Assembly: GCA_023512835.1 (NCBI GenBank)
Contig: CM042085.1
Location: forward strand, 6,486,062-6,550,061
Length of the DNA stretch: 64,000 nt
Direction: 5' to 3'
From: Taxillus chinensis
Lineage: Eukaryota > Streptophyta > Magnoliopsida > Santalales > Loranthaceae
How positions within the stretch are numbered: position 1 is the first letter of the stretch; each line of letters begins with the position of its first letter. The position numbers were made by a program, and so were the translations under genes. Positions 24,033 through 34,369 of the stretch are shown in pieces. A model generated the notes under the pieces. The model ran no database searches. It was given only the letters and a program-made list of their open reading frames with translations, and had not been told where the DNA came from.

Positions 24033-25048
24033 TGTTGGGATGTTTGTCTCACATCGCCCAGAGAAAGTAATGCATATATAAAGAAGAAAATATGCTTTAA
24101 ATGTCACAATATGTTTTAAAGCTATGCAAGTCAATGTGCCAAGCCCAGGGACAAACAGATCGTAACACATGATCGGGCCTTTACCTAAACTCGATTCTAA
24201 CAAACTAGTATCGAACCTGGTTGTCCTATGGTTATCCCCTTTAAGTATTCGTGATATTAAAAGTCTTTTTGGCGTGGTATGATCGAGCAAGCGTGTCCCA
24301 TTACTACGGGTATCCAGTTATGATGTCACATTAATATCGAACCGGTTTGATCTTTTCACAAGATGTGGATTGATGGGAGTTACAAGAAATCCTCGATTTC
24401 GTAGGTATGTCTCCAGCCTATGGTTTACTCTCAATGTATGACAAAGGGAGAGATTATTGGGATGTTTTTTCGACATCGTTTAAGGGCAAGCAAGTCAAGG
24501 CATATATAAAGAAAAAATAATACTTTAAATATCATGATACGTTTTAAAGCGTGCGGGCCGATTAGTAGCCCAAAGCGGACAACATCATAACACGTAATTA
24601 GGCCTTTACCTATGCCCGATTCTAATAAATTGGTATTAAAGCCTGGTTGTCTTGTTATTATCCCATTAAGTATTTCGTGATATCGAAAGTCTTATCGTGT
24701 GATCGCGACGTGTCCCATTGGTGTGGTAGTATTCGAGTTATGATATCACCTTAATATCGAATTGATTTAATCTCTCCACGAGGTGAAGATTGAGTGGGAG
24801 TTACAAGAAATCCCCAGTTTCATAGGTGTGTCTCTAGCCTATGGTATATGATCGATGTGTGACAAATGAAGAGATTGTTGGAATATTTGTCTCACAACTC
24901 AAGAACAATAACGTCAAAGTATATATAAGAAGAAAGACTGTTTTAAATGTCATGAAGCATTTTAAAGTCATACGGACTAATATGACTCACCTAAAGCAAA
25001 TAATATCGTAACATATAATCAAACCGTTAACTAAATTTAATTCTAACA
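24033..25048 (+). mobile_element. Tandem TRIM retroelement array (3 LTRs, 2 internal regions)
   Basis: Three related LTRs lie at 24033-24202, 24455-24627 and 24876-25048 (170-173 bp), beginning TGTTGGGATG, TATTGGGATG and TGTTGGAATA and ending TTCTAACA, TTCTAATA and TTCTAACA. Two internal regions of about 250 bp separate them. Each starts with a primer-binding-like site; the second, TGGTATTAAAGC, matches 10 of 12 bases of the initiator-Met type TGGTATCAGAGC. Each ends with a purine tract (AAAGGGAGAGAT, AAATGAAGAGAT). TTACT flanks the whole array (24028-24032 and 25049-25053), a 5-bp target duplication. There is no coding capacity, as expected of TRIMs, which depend on other elements for movement. 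Confidence 0.85.
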
Positions 25049-25053
25049 TTACT

Positions 25054-25768
25054 CAAAGTCTCAAACTCAAAGAGACCTGTGAGAGAAACGAGCACCAAAC
25101 TACTAAATAAGCTTGAAAGACATCATTCAATGCCAAAACTTTGCTATCATTATCAATATCATGACCGTCATTCTTGGCTCTTGGTCATAAGTGCGTCTAA
25201 CTAATTAGAAAATTAAATGCATATAGCGAACTATTTCCTTTCTTTTTCTGTTTTTTTTTCTCTAGCTAGGGCGAACATTTGCTTTGTAGGGCAATTTCAA
25301 CCACGCAAAACTAGCCTAGATTAGGCCTTGAGTGATAGCACTCGCTTTCTAATTTGTTGGTAATAATGAATGTTCACCAAGAAACTGCTCCCTTTCTAGA
25401 GTAGGAGAGTACGTAAGATTCAAAGTGGTGCCACTGAATTAAATTTTTTAATTATTTATCTAACAAACCCAAAGATAAAATAAATATGAAAATAAAATTA
25501 CTTTCATAGGCACTTATACCTCAAGGGAATCTAATGCTTCTCGAACGTGTACTCAATTATTGAATAATGTGCCAGTTAATTGTAACAACGCTTAATCATT
25601 ACTATCGCGATCGACAAGCCAGGGTATTTTAAAGCGTGTTACGTAACATTAACATAGCTGCAACATCAGTCTTTACACGAAATGTTTAGTAGGGTGGCCT
25701 CAAGAACGTGGACACCGACCGTCTTAGTATACCCAAAATCACATATACATATATATATACATATATAA
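25054..25768. other. Intergenic, no gene recognised
   Basis: Mixed AT-rich sequence with TA-rich microsatellite-like patches at about 25740-25768, into which the next MITE has inserted. No gene is seen. Confidence 0.4.
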
Positions 25769-26044
25769 GAGCTATTTTCAATGCATCAGGTAAAGGCATA
25801 GGTAAAATTATATTTAACTAAAAATTTTCTCTAAATGCATTAGTTAAATGTATAATTAAAGAAAAAAAAAAAATTTAACTTTATCTTTTGCTTTACCGGA
25901 TCCTATCATATCAGAATATAATAAGAAATTATTCTTCACTCACTCTCCTCTTCTCATCGCAAATAAATATTAGGTAAAATTTTACTGTAACAAACTAAAT
26001 ATTACTTTACTCATTTTAGTTAGTTAAAATGATTAAATATGCTC
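25769..26044. mobile_element. PIF/Harbinger-type MITE without GC core, 276 bp
   Basis: It begins GAGCTATTTTCAATGCATCA and ends AATGATTAAATATGCTC, with TAA on both sides (25766-25768, 26045-26047). Its outer sequence, including AGGTAAAGGCATA and TTAGTTAG near the ends, closely matches the element at 37276-37956, but this copy lacks the GC-rich centre. Confidence 0.8.
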
Positions 26045-26047
26045 TAA

Positions 26048-27854
26048 AATGCAAATAAATACCTGTACACTTCTATGCGGCTCCTTCCTTACCGTATATA
26101 TAGATCGACCATGTCCGTGGGGAATTCTATGTATCCCGCCCCAGACCCAGTAATACATATATTGTTTCGGCCGTTTATATGACATGACCCACGATAACAT
26201 AATTACATCAGACAAATACATATAGCTCGTATGCATGCAGATCCATATTTCACGTGAAAACTAGATCTATGTAACATTAGCCACATGGGATTGCCCCATG
26301 ACCCAGGAGCCTCCCATTCAAACTAGCACGTTATCGATACATAGATAATGCCCATGGTTTTGCCCACGACTCACACCCTCCCTTTCCGTAGACAATAAAA
26401 AAAGTAATGTTTAGAATATTTATGGGGTCATAATCATAGCTCTAAAGTGTCACTGCCCTAACATAACAGTAGGCCACACATACATGAATCCATATCCAAC
26501 CCCGGCGTAACGCAAAGTCTTCCCATCCATATATGTACAATGAATTTGCCAAAAAATCAAACCGAAATAAAGTATATTAATTATTATAAAGATACCCTTA
26601 CAAATAAAAATAACCTCCACGATTAAAGCTACTGGATTAAGACCCATAAGATACCAGCGGCCAAGTAGTGGGAACGCCACTGAAGCCCTTTCAATATCCT
26701 TGTCCACGAGGGAGTGATAATGATAAACACTACAGGAAGTTTGTCAAGATAGTTAAGTGGAAGAGGATGTTACTTTCAAACGGCTTCCATTGGGAGAAGA
26801 AGATAAACAATAGTGGAAGAAGATAAACACTAAAATTAATTAGTTATAGAAGAGGAATTTTAAATATTTATTAATTAATATTTGATTGACGCGAGACATT
26901 TTTAATATTTAGCTGATAATTTTTTCTTTATGGGATATTTTTAATGTACCCATTCACTCTCAACATTAATAATATACATATATATAATTAAAATATCGAG
27001 AAACACATCGAGAAACACACGGGCTTAGAAATTTCTATCACCTATCGCTATGCATATACGTGGACTATAATTATTGCTTATAGTCAAATGTCCCATTCAG
27101 CACCCCCACATCCTACGTATGTGACAATATAAAACCCCGTTAGAACTAGCAAAAAGATATATTGACCAAGATAACCTATGGCAAATAGGCATTGATTCTA
27201 GGGACATGGAATGTTTGTAGAGATTATTAATTAATTGAATTGAGTGTGTATGTGTATATATATATTGGGACGATGTTGAATTCGTATGCCCTGTCCAGCA
27301 ATTTTTGACAATCTGGGTCTATCTTCAACTAATAATTAGTCTTCACCTCTAAAATTAAAAGATCAACATGCACTTTCCCATTCAAATTGAGTTACATATG
27401 TCGGCTCTGCATGGTAAGCATAGAAAAGAGTATGAAGAATTTTATGTAAAAAAAATGGATGAAAATAAAAAAAGATAAAAAAAAAATACGCTGTTGGATG
27501 AAAAAAGTATTTTTTTATAGTTTAATTGATTTAAAAAATATATATATAAAAATGTAGTAGTGTTTAAAATATTAATTTTAATTTGTACTTATTTATATAA
27601 GTATGTAATTTTATTTAATACGTGAAAAAAAAATAATTTTATAATTTTGATACTTTTTAATAGGAAATCTCGTCATTTTTTTGGTCACAAAAATAACATT
27701 TTTCATTTTTTTTTCTTTCAATCCTTCATTTTTCACGCACGGTTAAAAAATTAGTTTTTTCATATTTTTTTCACCCATTCTTATTTTCCATGCTTTTTTC
27801 ACATTAACGAGGGATGGGTTTTCCATCGTGTTATCTTTGTATTATCATGACTTA
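26048..27854. other. Intergenic, no gene recognised
   Basis: The 26040-26720 part has balanced composition with an unrecognised open frame on the minus strand (26450-26707). The rest is AT-rich. CACTACAGGAAG at 26728 resembles a CACTA terminus but has no partner nearby. Confidence 0.35.
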
Positions 27855-28494
27855 GAGCACTCACACTAGGCTAGTTAAATGTTAAATTTAACCAAAATAT
27901 AGCTAGAAAATGAAAAAATACTCCTGCAATAGGCCCTCTATTGTTACAGTAATTTTAGCCTTTAGTTAAATGGCTGGCCAAATTTAGCCAGCCAATTTCA
28001 ATAGCTAAAAATTATTTTGTAAGAAAATAATAAGATCACGGGTGTAAGAATGCAGGGGTAAGAACGTGCGGCAGGGAGGAGGCGTGGGAGAGAGAGGGGG
28101 GACCACCTGGCGCAGCCGGTGAACAGGGGAGGAGGCGAGATCCGGCGCGGCGAGAGGAGGGGGAGGGGGGAGATCTGGTGCGGCGGGGAGAGGGAGGGGA
28201 AAGACTAGCCGCGGCGGGCAAAGAGGAAGAGGAGAGACTTGACGCAACAGGCGGAGAGGGGGTGGGGAGGGAGGCGTGACGGGTGATGAAGAGGGGAGAC
28301 GCAGCGGGCGTGCGAGACAGTGCAAGCGAAGAGAAGGGAGGAGAGAGGAAAGTGAGATACATTATTTTAATTAAATGTTAAAATTTTATTGAGCCTGCTA
28401 TTTCCTAGCGTAAAATCAGAATAGTTATAACTTATAAAAAGTGATTGTTTGGTTAAATTATAGATAAAATATATCTAGACAGGTGTGAGTGCTC
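27855..28494. mobile_element. PIF/Harbinger-type MITE with GC-rich core, 640 bp
   Basis: The left end is GAGCACTCACACTAGGCTAG and the right-end complement is GAGCACTCACACCTGTCTAG, 20-bp inverted termini with few mismatches. TTA flanks both sides (27852-27854, 28495-28497). The shells are AT-rich. The core at about 28040-28345 is strongly G-rich on this strand, with recurring GGAGGCG, GATC(C/T)GG(C/T)GCGGCG and GGGGAG blocks. The core gives long proline- and serine-rich open frames on the minus strand that I regard as spurious. Confidence 0.85.
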
Positions 28495-28497
28495 TTA

Positions 28498-29051
28498 TGG
28501 TACTATAATAAAAAGAAAATTAATGACCATTTTTTTCTCACAATGCGACATGCAATAATACAAAACCGGCTGTATATATATTTTTTCATAAATTTATGCA
28601 CACACTTTAATCAAACTAATACAATTTAAACAAACCACTCGAAACATTAAATTAAATTATTATGAATATATTAGTAAAGTCAATATTAAATATTATTAAT
28701 ATTAACATTTTATATTATCTTTATTAATGATTCTCTCTCTTGTATGACATGAAGTAATTGTATTTTCTCTCCCTAGCTTGCTAGTACGACTAGATATAAT
28801 TAGATTTTTTAAAAATATCTATCATTTTATATTTCACTTAACATTATTCTTAATCTATAAATGAACCGTCACGTTAATGAATAGTTGAATACCCAGGATC
28901 ATATGGTTATTGAGAAAATCTTGCAAGTAGTTTATAGAGACACCATAATTTCCCATCAAATTTTTGTAATTTTTTCAAGTAGTATTTTTAATTTAGACAC
29001 TCAAACGTTAACCATTTACACTTAAATTTTTAGAGGATAATCTCTCATTGA
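28498..29051. other. AT-rich intergenic, no gene recognised
   Basis: No coding or RNA features are seen. It separates two MITEs. Confidence 0.4.
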
Positions 29052-29406
29052 GAGCATTTTCAATAATAATATGAATTTTATTTTCATATATGGAGAATTT
29101 TTTATTTGTGAAGAGTATTTTTTTTCTTTTAATTCTAACAATATTTTTCATTTCAATTTAATTTTTATTAAAATAATAATTTTTATTATATTTCTAATAT
29201 AATAAACTTTCATTTGGAGATAGGAGAGAGGAGAAAGAAGATTAAAAATAATAAAATAGTATGTGGAGAATGAATAGTGACTCTTTAAAAATAAAGAGTT
29301 ACTATAACATTTTGTATATGTGAAAAGTCAAATGAAGAATTTGTTTGAGCTTATTTTTGACATTTGATATTATTTATAGACAATAGAGAGCCTCTTGAAG
29401 TTACTC
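29052..29406. mobile_element. GAGC-terminus MITE, 355 bp
   Basis: It starts GAGCATTTTCAATAA and ends CTTGAAGTTACTC. The interior has TGGAGAAT...GAATAGTGACTCTT...AAAGAGTTACT. Similar interior motifs recur in the elements at 45439-45773 and 57948-58304. The flanks are TGA and TGG, so the target duplication has decayed. Confidence 0.55.
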
Positions 29407-30583
29407 TGGTGTTATTTTAAAGATTTTTTATCCTATTTTTTCGCACTTGAAGGAACGTCTTGAGTAGTGAGGTTTAGCCAAAAGTAAATGTAAATATTCC
29501 ACTTATTTTGAAGGTTTTGTTTATATATTAATACAAGTTTACTTATCCTATTTTCTAACTAATTTAACTCTAAGGCTTACGTTCGGTTTTTAACAATTAA
29601 ATTGAATGGGATAATATCTTTATTGTAGTATTTCTATTTCTTTTATACATTCTAAAATTAATTGAGTACATAGTTGATTTTAACATCTAAAAAATTAATT
29701 ATCATGTGGATTTGATAAAACTCTATTATGGTATTTTCTTATTTATTTATAAAATTTGTTCTGCTACTTACTATAAAGTTATTTTATCTGTATATTAGTT
29801 AAATTTTGAAAATAGTTTTTTTATTTAATATCTTTTGATTTATGATATGTGTTTTAAATTTAATTGTTCGAAGCTATCATGATCATGTTTACTGCCGATT
29901 TAATTTGTGCATAAGTTAAATTTTCATGATAGCTTTTCTTTTTTATTTAAATCAAATTAATTTGTGCAATTTGATTTATGATATTTAGTACTAAATTGAT
30001 AAATTAAAGAATGAAATATAGATTAAGATATTTGTAATTAAATATTAAACTAGTGTATTAATCTTTAATGCTTTAGGATAATACGCGAGGACAAAGAAAA
30101 TAGTAAGAATTTCCTATCTCTTCTATCTAAATAAATATTTTTATTTGTTGGAATAGATAGCCCTTTTGGTGCTTGGGCCCGCCTATCATAGCAAGGTATA
30201 TATTTCTATTTATCTCGTTTATGTTTACATTTTTATGATAATCCGTTGAAGTTATATGATATTGATTGCTTGTAATTATACTTAGATTTTGTAAGTTATG
30301 AATTTTGACCTAATTTTTATATTTTCTTTATGTTTGTACAAGGTAAATTGACAAGATCAGTCTTCAACCAACTATACTACACTGAGTTGCAGCAACGATT
30401 AATGCAAAAGTATTACTCAAATTAGAATTCAATATATTAACATATTATAAAATATATAGATTGGAGATCAATTCGTGATACTTTTCTTTTGAGTTAAAAA
30501 GATCAATCCAAGGCCGAACGATACTTTTGCTCACCCCTCTAGAGCTCATTACCGTATTTATTCTCATTCTTCTTTCTTTTGTC

Positions 30584-30649
<66 letters not shown>

Positions 30650-30965
30650 GCATATTCAACTCGTTTGCCTACTTCAACACTCTTCATCTCAACACACTGG
30701 AGAGTTCCTTTCGTGAGGGTACAAAATCGAAACTAGGAACATCGTTGATTAGACATCCCTCCTTTCCGAATCATTTGACGTGGCGGAGCAACGAAGAACG
30801 TTACTGCTAAAAAAAAAAAGTTAGAGAGAGATGGATCTTGATGTGTCCAAGGATGTTACATTTAATTGATATTATAACAATTTATGTCGGCCATTTTATC
30901 GAATAACAGTTTTGCATTCCACACGTGGGTTCGAAGGGTTGGTGTGCAAGGAAAAAAAAAAAGTC
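29407..30965. other. AT-rich intergenic, no gene recognised
   Basis: No gene is seen. It contains the AT microsatellite at 30587-30646. Confidence 0.4.
30587..30646. repeat. (AT)n microsatellite, about 60 bp
   Basis: Uninterrupted AT dinucleotide repeats. Confidence 0.95.
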
Positions 30966-31103
30966 AGGATCCCATATTGTTGTACAGTAAATGATATTAT
31001 TTTATTTTAAAATAATATTGTATTAATATGTATCTTTTAAAACAACTCTTAAAATAATATCATTTTGATGTATAGTTGGAATACTGTACAATAGAGATTC
31101 CCT
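30966..31103. mobile_element. Small palindromic MITE, about 138 bp
   Basis: The left end AGGATCCCATATTGTTGTAC and the complement of the right end, AGGGAATCTCTATTGTAC, are related. Inner TGATATTATTTTA blocks on opposite strands extend the inverted repeat. No clear target duplication is seen. Confidence 0.5.
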
Positions 31104-32833
31104 GCTCGAAAAAATTAGATAAAAAATTTTTGGGGGCGTTTTCCAACGCTACAATTGCCGCATGGAGGAAGAAACATTTTAACTACTCGGAGGACGAGAT
31201 GAGTAAAAAAAAATGAAAAGTCTTCTTGTATTTTTATAACACGAATCACATGCATTATTGATTGATGTGATGCTATGTGATTGAATAACACTTCACTAGT
31301 AATTAAATGATACATCAATAATATAGCGTAATTTTCAATCTGCTACATCAACCAGTAATATATAAAACTTGCACAGTTGCACACAACAAAATAGAAGTGA
31401 TACCAGATATAAAACTTGCACAGTTGCTCCGATCCCACCGGAAGCACAAAAACTAGGGCTATAAAATTTTGGATCGGATCCGATCAATAGTATTTGAATC
31501 CAATTTAACTCGTTATTCCTACGCCTTAACAGCAGGAATGATAAATTATTAAAATTTATTGACTTTAAATCAAATTTGTAAATATTTCATTGACCCTTGT
31601 TCTATGATGTTTAGCCGTGAACAAGAAATAATCCACAATATATGATAGCAATACTATATTGGTGTAATGCAATATTATCAAGTACTAAAAACAATATCAA
31701 TTAAAAACAAACAATTAGATATCAATCAAGATCAAATAGTTAGTGTAAACCCACCACAGGGATCTTTTCTTGACAAGAATTATTTAATAAAGAAGAAAAG
31801 ATTAATCCAAACTCAAAAATGTACATTGATCCATGAGTATAATTATTTGATTTTTTTAATAGCTTTTGCTTTTTTTGTTCTTTGATGAGGAAAAACCACC
31901 AATACAAACCCTAATTGTGTTAATAATGATAGAAGTGAAAATGAAAGAGAGATATGTATGTATATATATACATATAAACTTTTTATTTTTATTTTTATTT
32001 AGTTCAATAATCATCCGAGGGCGGCTCGAACTTTTTTAGAATATTTAACATTTACTACAAAGCTTAAATATAACATGAGCAGTTACTAATACATCAAACA
32101 CTAGCCATTGAGTAGACATTAAATAGCATAATTATACTATAGCAAATTATCAATTAGCAAAAAACAAATGCAAATTTATGAATTATGACTTGCATGTACT
32201 CATTTTAATTACATGGCCACTTTGAGATTATTTAAACACATAAAAATAATAAAAGAAATTTACAGGTTTATTTTATTATTATCAAGATTTAAATAATAAA
32301 ATAGCTCCTAAATTTACTATTTTTTTCTAACTTCATTCATATAGTGCAAAGAAAAAAAGACTTAACAATGCTAATTTTTTGTTTTACAAATATTATTACG
32401 AAAGGTATTTTTTAACTTGTAAATATATGATAAGGGTGGATCAAACTTGTGAATTTGGCAACTCCCATAAATAATTATAAGTAAGATTATCTTAGAATTC
32501 GAACCTAATCACTCGCTTTAATTTCCATGCGGCTCAACCAGTTATATAATTAACAAGAGTAACTACAAATTAAAGGTGTGAAAAAGAAAATGTAAAATAA
32601 AGGAAACCACAAAATGGCGGACCGCCAGACAAACGGACAAAAGAGTTCATTATTATCCGCGGTAGCCCAAGGCAATGCCCAATATGCCCACGGACGGGGG
32701 AGGAAGGGAAGTCTCGGATTTGTCCGGACAACGACTTTTTATTTTGCAGCACAAATTTTCCCTGGCGTATAACAGTTGCAACTCGGAGCTGCTTCTCTTG
32801 AGACTAAGAGCCTCTACGGTACATTGATCTATC
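31104..32833. other. Intergenic upstream of the TFL1-like gene
   Basis: At 31447-31540 TAGGGCTATAAAA followed by GGATCGGATCCGATC looks like a hAT MITE end. At about 32485-32560 (minus sense) AACTGGTTGAGCCGC...GTGATTAGGTTCGAATTC carries a B-box-like GGTTCGAATTC and may be tRNA-derived repeat. No gene is seen. The part after 32560 is of balanced composition and is likely the distal promoter of the following gene. Confidence 0.4.
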
Positions 32834-32846
32834 TATATATATATAT
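32834..32846 (+). promoter_or_regulatory. Candidate TATA element for the TFL1-like gene
   Basis: A TATATATATATAC run lies about 210 bases before the ATG, followed by a 5' leader ending in TGATC pentamer repeats (about 33015-33037). A second TATATATATATG lies near 32907. TA microsatellites are common here, so the assignment is tentative. Confidence 0.3.
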
Positions 32847-33053
32847 ACTCAATAGATCATAACGTAGCCTCCCAAGAGCCCCATATTATATGTATATGTG
32901 CGTGTATATATATATGTGCGTGTCACCCTCCCTTCAATGTGCAAGAACGTCTGAACAGCAGCAACCTTGGAAAGCATTGCATCGTATGTGTAGCTATTCT
33001 CTCACTCTCACTCTCTGATCTGATCTGATCTGATCTGCTTTCATAATTCAGAA

Positions 33054-33607
33054 ATGTCAAGAATGACAGATCCACTAATAGTAGGGAGAGTGATTGAGGA
33101 TGTGGTGGACTACTTTTGCCCGACCGTGAAAATGACAGTCACCTACGCCGTGGCCAAGCAGGTCTCCAATGGCCACGAGCTCTTCCCTTCCGCCATCACC
33201 ACCAAGCCTAAGGTTGAGGTTCACGGCGGCGATCTCCGCTCCTTCTTCACTCTGGTACATATACATATAAATATATTTTTAATTAATTCTCCGCTATAAC
33301 TACCTTATTTTATGGGTGTTTGGGACCGTTGCATTATATGGCGGCTATGCTTGCAGATCATGACAGACCCAGATGTCCCCGGTCCTAGCGATCCATACTT
33401 AAGGGAGCACCTACACTGGTATTGGTGGCTTTTAATTTAATAGGCACATCTAATATAAGCAGGTGGTCAACTGGTCTTTCGGACCATTTATTGATTGGTC
33501 CAAATGTCATGTACTCCTGCACAATTTGAATTCCCATTCCTTCCCAGTGGTTTGCACATACATTTAATTTTATTTACTTTTTCTTCATGTTTCTCTATTT
33601 TTATCTT

Positions 33608-33663
<56 letters not shown>

Positions 33664-34146
33664 TATAAGGAAATGAAAACCTGCATCAGCGTTCAGAATG
33701 TAGTCAGAACTATCTAAATTGGACACATGAAATTTTGCAGGATAGTCACGGACATCCCAGGTACCACAGATACCACTTTTGGTGAGTTCTAATGATCTCA
33801 TAATCAACCCCTATATAAATATATGTATAAATCTCTATCATAATTCTATATATAGATAAGGGGTCGAATGATTAGCATATAATTTTATATTCATGTTTCT
33901 ACTGCTTATTATACTGGATTTCAAATAGGCAAGGAGATGGTGCAATATGAGATCCCAAAGCCTAACATTGGGATCCATAGGTTCGTGTTCCTTCTGTTCA
34001 GGCAGAAAGGGAGGCAGACGGTTGTCGCCCCGGCGGCCAGGGAACGCTTCTGCACCCGAACCTTTGCCGATAATAATGGCCTCGGCCTGCCTGTTGCTGG
34101 AGTCTTCTTCAATGCCCAAAGGGAGACAGCTGCTAGGCGCCGCTAG
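33054..34146 (+). CDS. TFL1: TFL1/CENTRORADIALIS-like PEBP-family floral repressor (4 exons, 173 aa)
   Basis: Exons are 33054-33254, 33357-33418, 33741-33781 and 33929-34146 (201, 62, 41 and 218 bases), the canonical FT/TFL1 exon pattern, all with GT-AG introns. The protein has the phosphatidylethanolamine-binding fold motifs [18 protein letters not shown] (71-88) and GIHRF (116-120) and ends in QRETAARRR. His85 in REHLHW corresponds to TFL1 His88 (FT has Tyr), and Glu140 occupies the place of TFL1 Asp144 / FT Gln140. Both point to the repressor clade. Family members act as mobile or meristem co-regulators with bZIP FD and 14-3-3 proteins, keeping inflorescence meristems indeterminate and delaying flowering. 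The external-loop segment [14 protein letters not shown] shares V-x-A-P spacing with FT but keeps an acidic residue. N-terminus [14 protein letters not shown] and length match the family. BFT-type and MFT-type are less likely. Confidence 0.93.
33611..33668. repeat. (AT)n microsatellite in intron 2 of the TFL1-like gene
   Basis: About 58 bases of AT repeats with one interruption (ATACAT) near the 3' end, located between exons 2 and 3. Confidence 0.95.
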
Positions 34147-34306
34147 CAAGACCACCACATAGCTCAAACCAGCCCAGAGACTTCTATTGCATGAAGCATT
34201 GAAGCCACATTTCCTAGCTACCAAGTGTCAGAAATTATGGTTTTGTGTAGAAATAATGAGCCAGTGACAGGTCGCCGCCTAGCTACTTTGGCTTAGTCAA
34301 GAATAA

Positions 34307-34315
34307 CCCCCCCCC

Positions 34316-34367
<52 letters not shown>
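34307..34367 (+). repeat. C20 run followed by (TC)n
   Basis: Twenty C followed by about 20 TC dinucleotides, 160 bases after the TFL1-like stop codon, possibly inside its 3' UTR. The whole 61-base tract is pyrimidine on one strand. Confidence 0.95.

Positions 34368-34369
<2 letters not shown>

Noticed and set aside
24028..25053. 5S-rRNA-bearing Cassandra-type TRIM
   Set aside because: LTR length and PBS fit a TRIM, but I found no 5S A- or C-box sequence inside the LTRs.
26728..26760. CACTACAGGAAG as a CACTA transposon terminus
   Set aside because: No matching opposite end, subterminal repeats or target duplication nearby.
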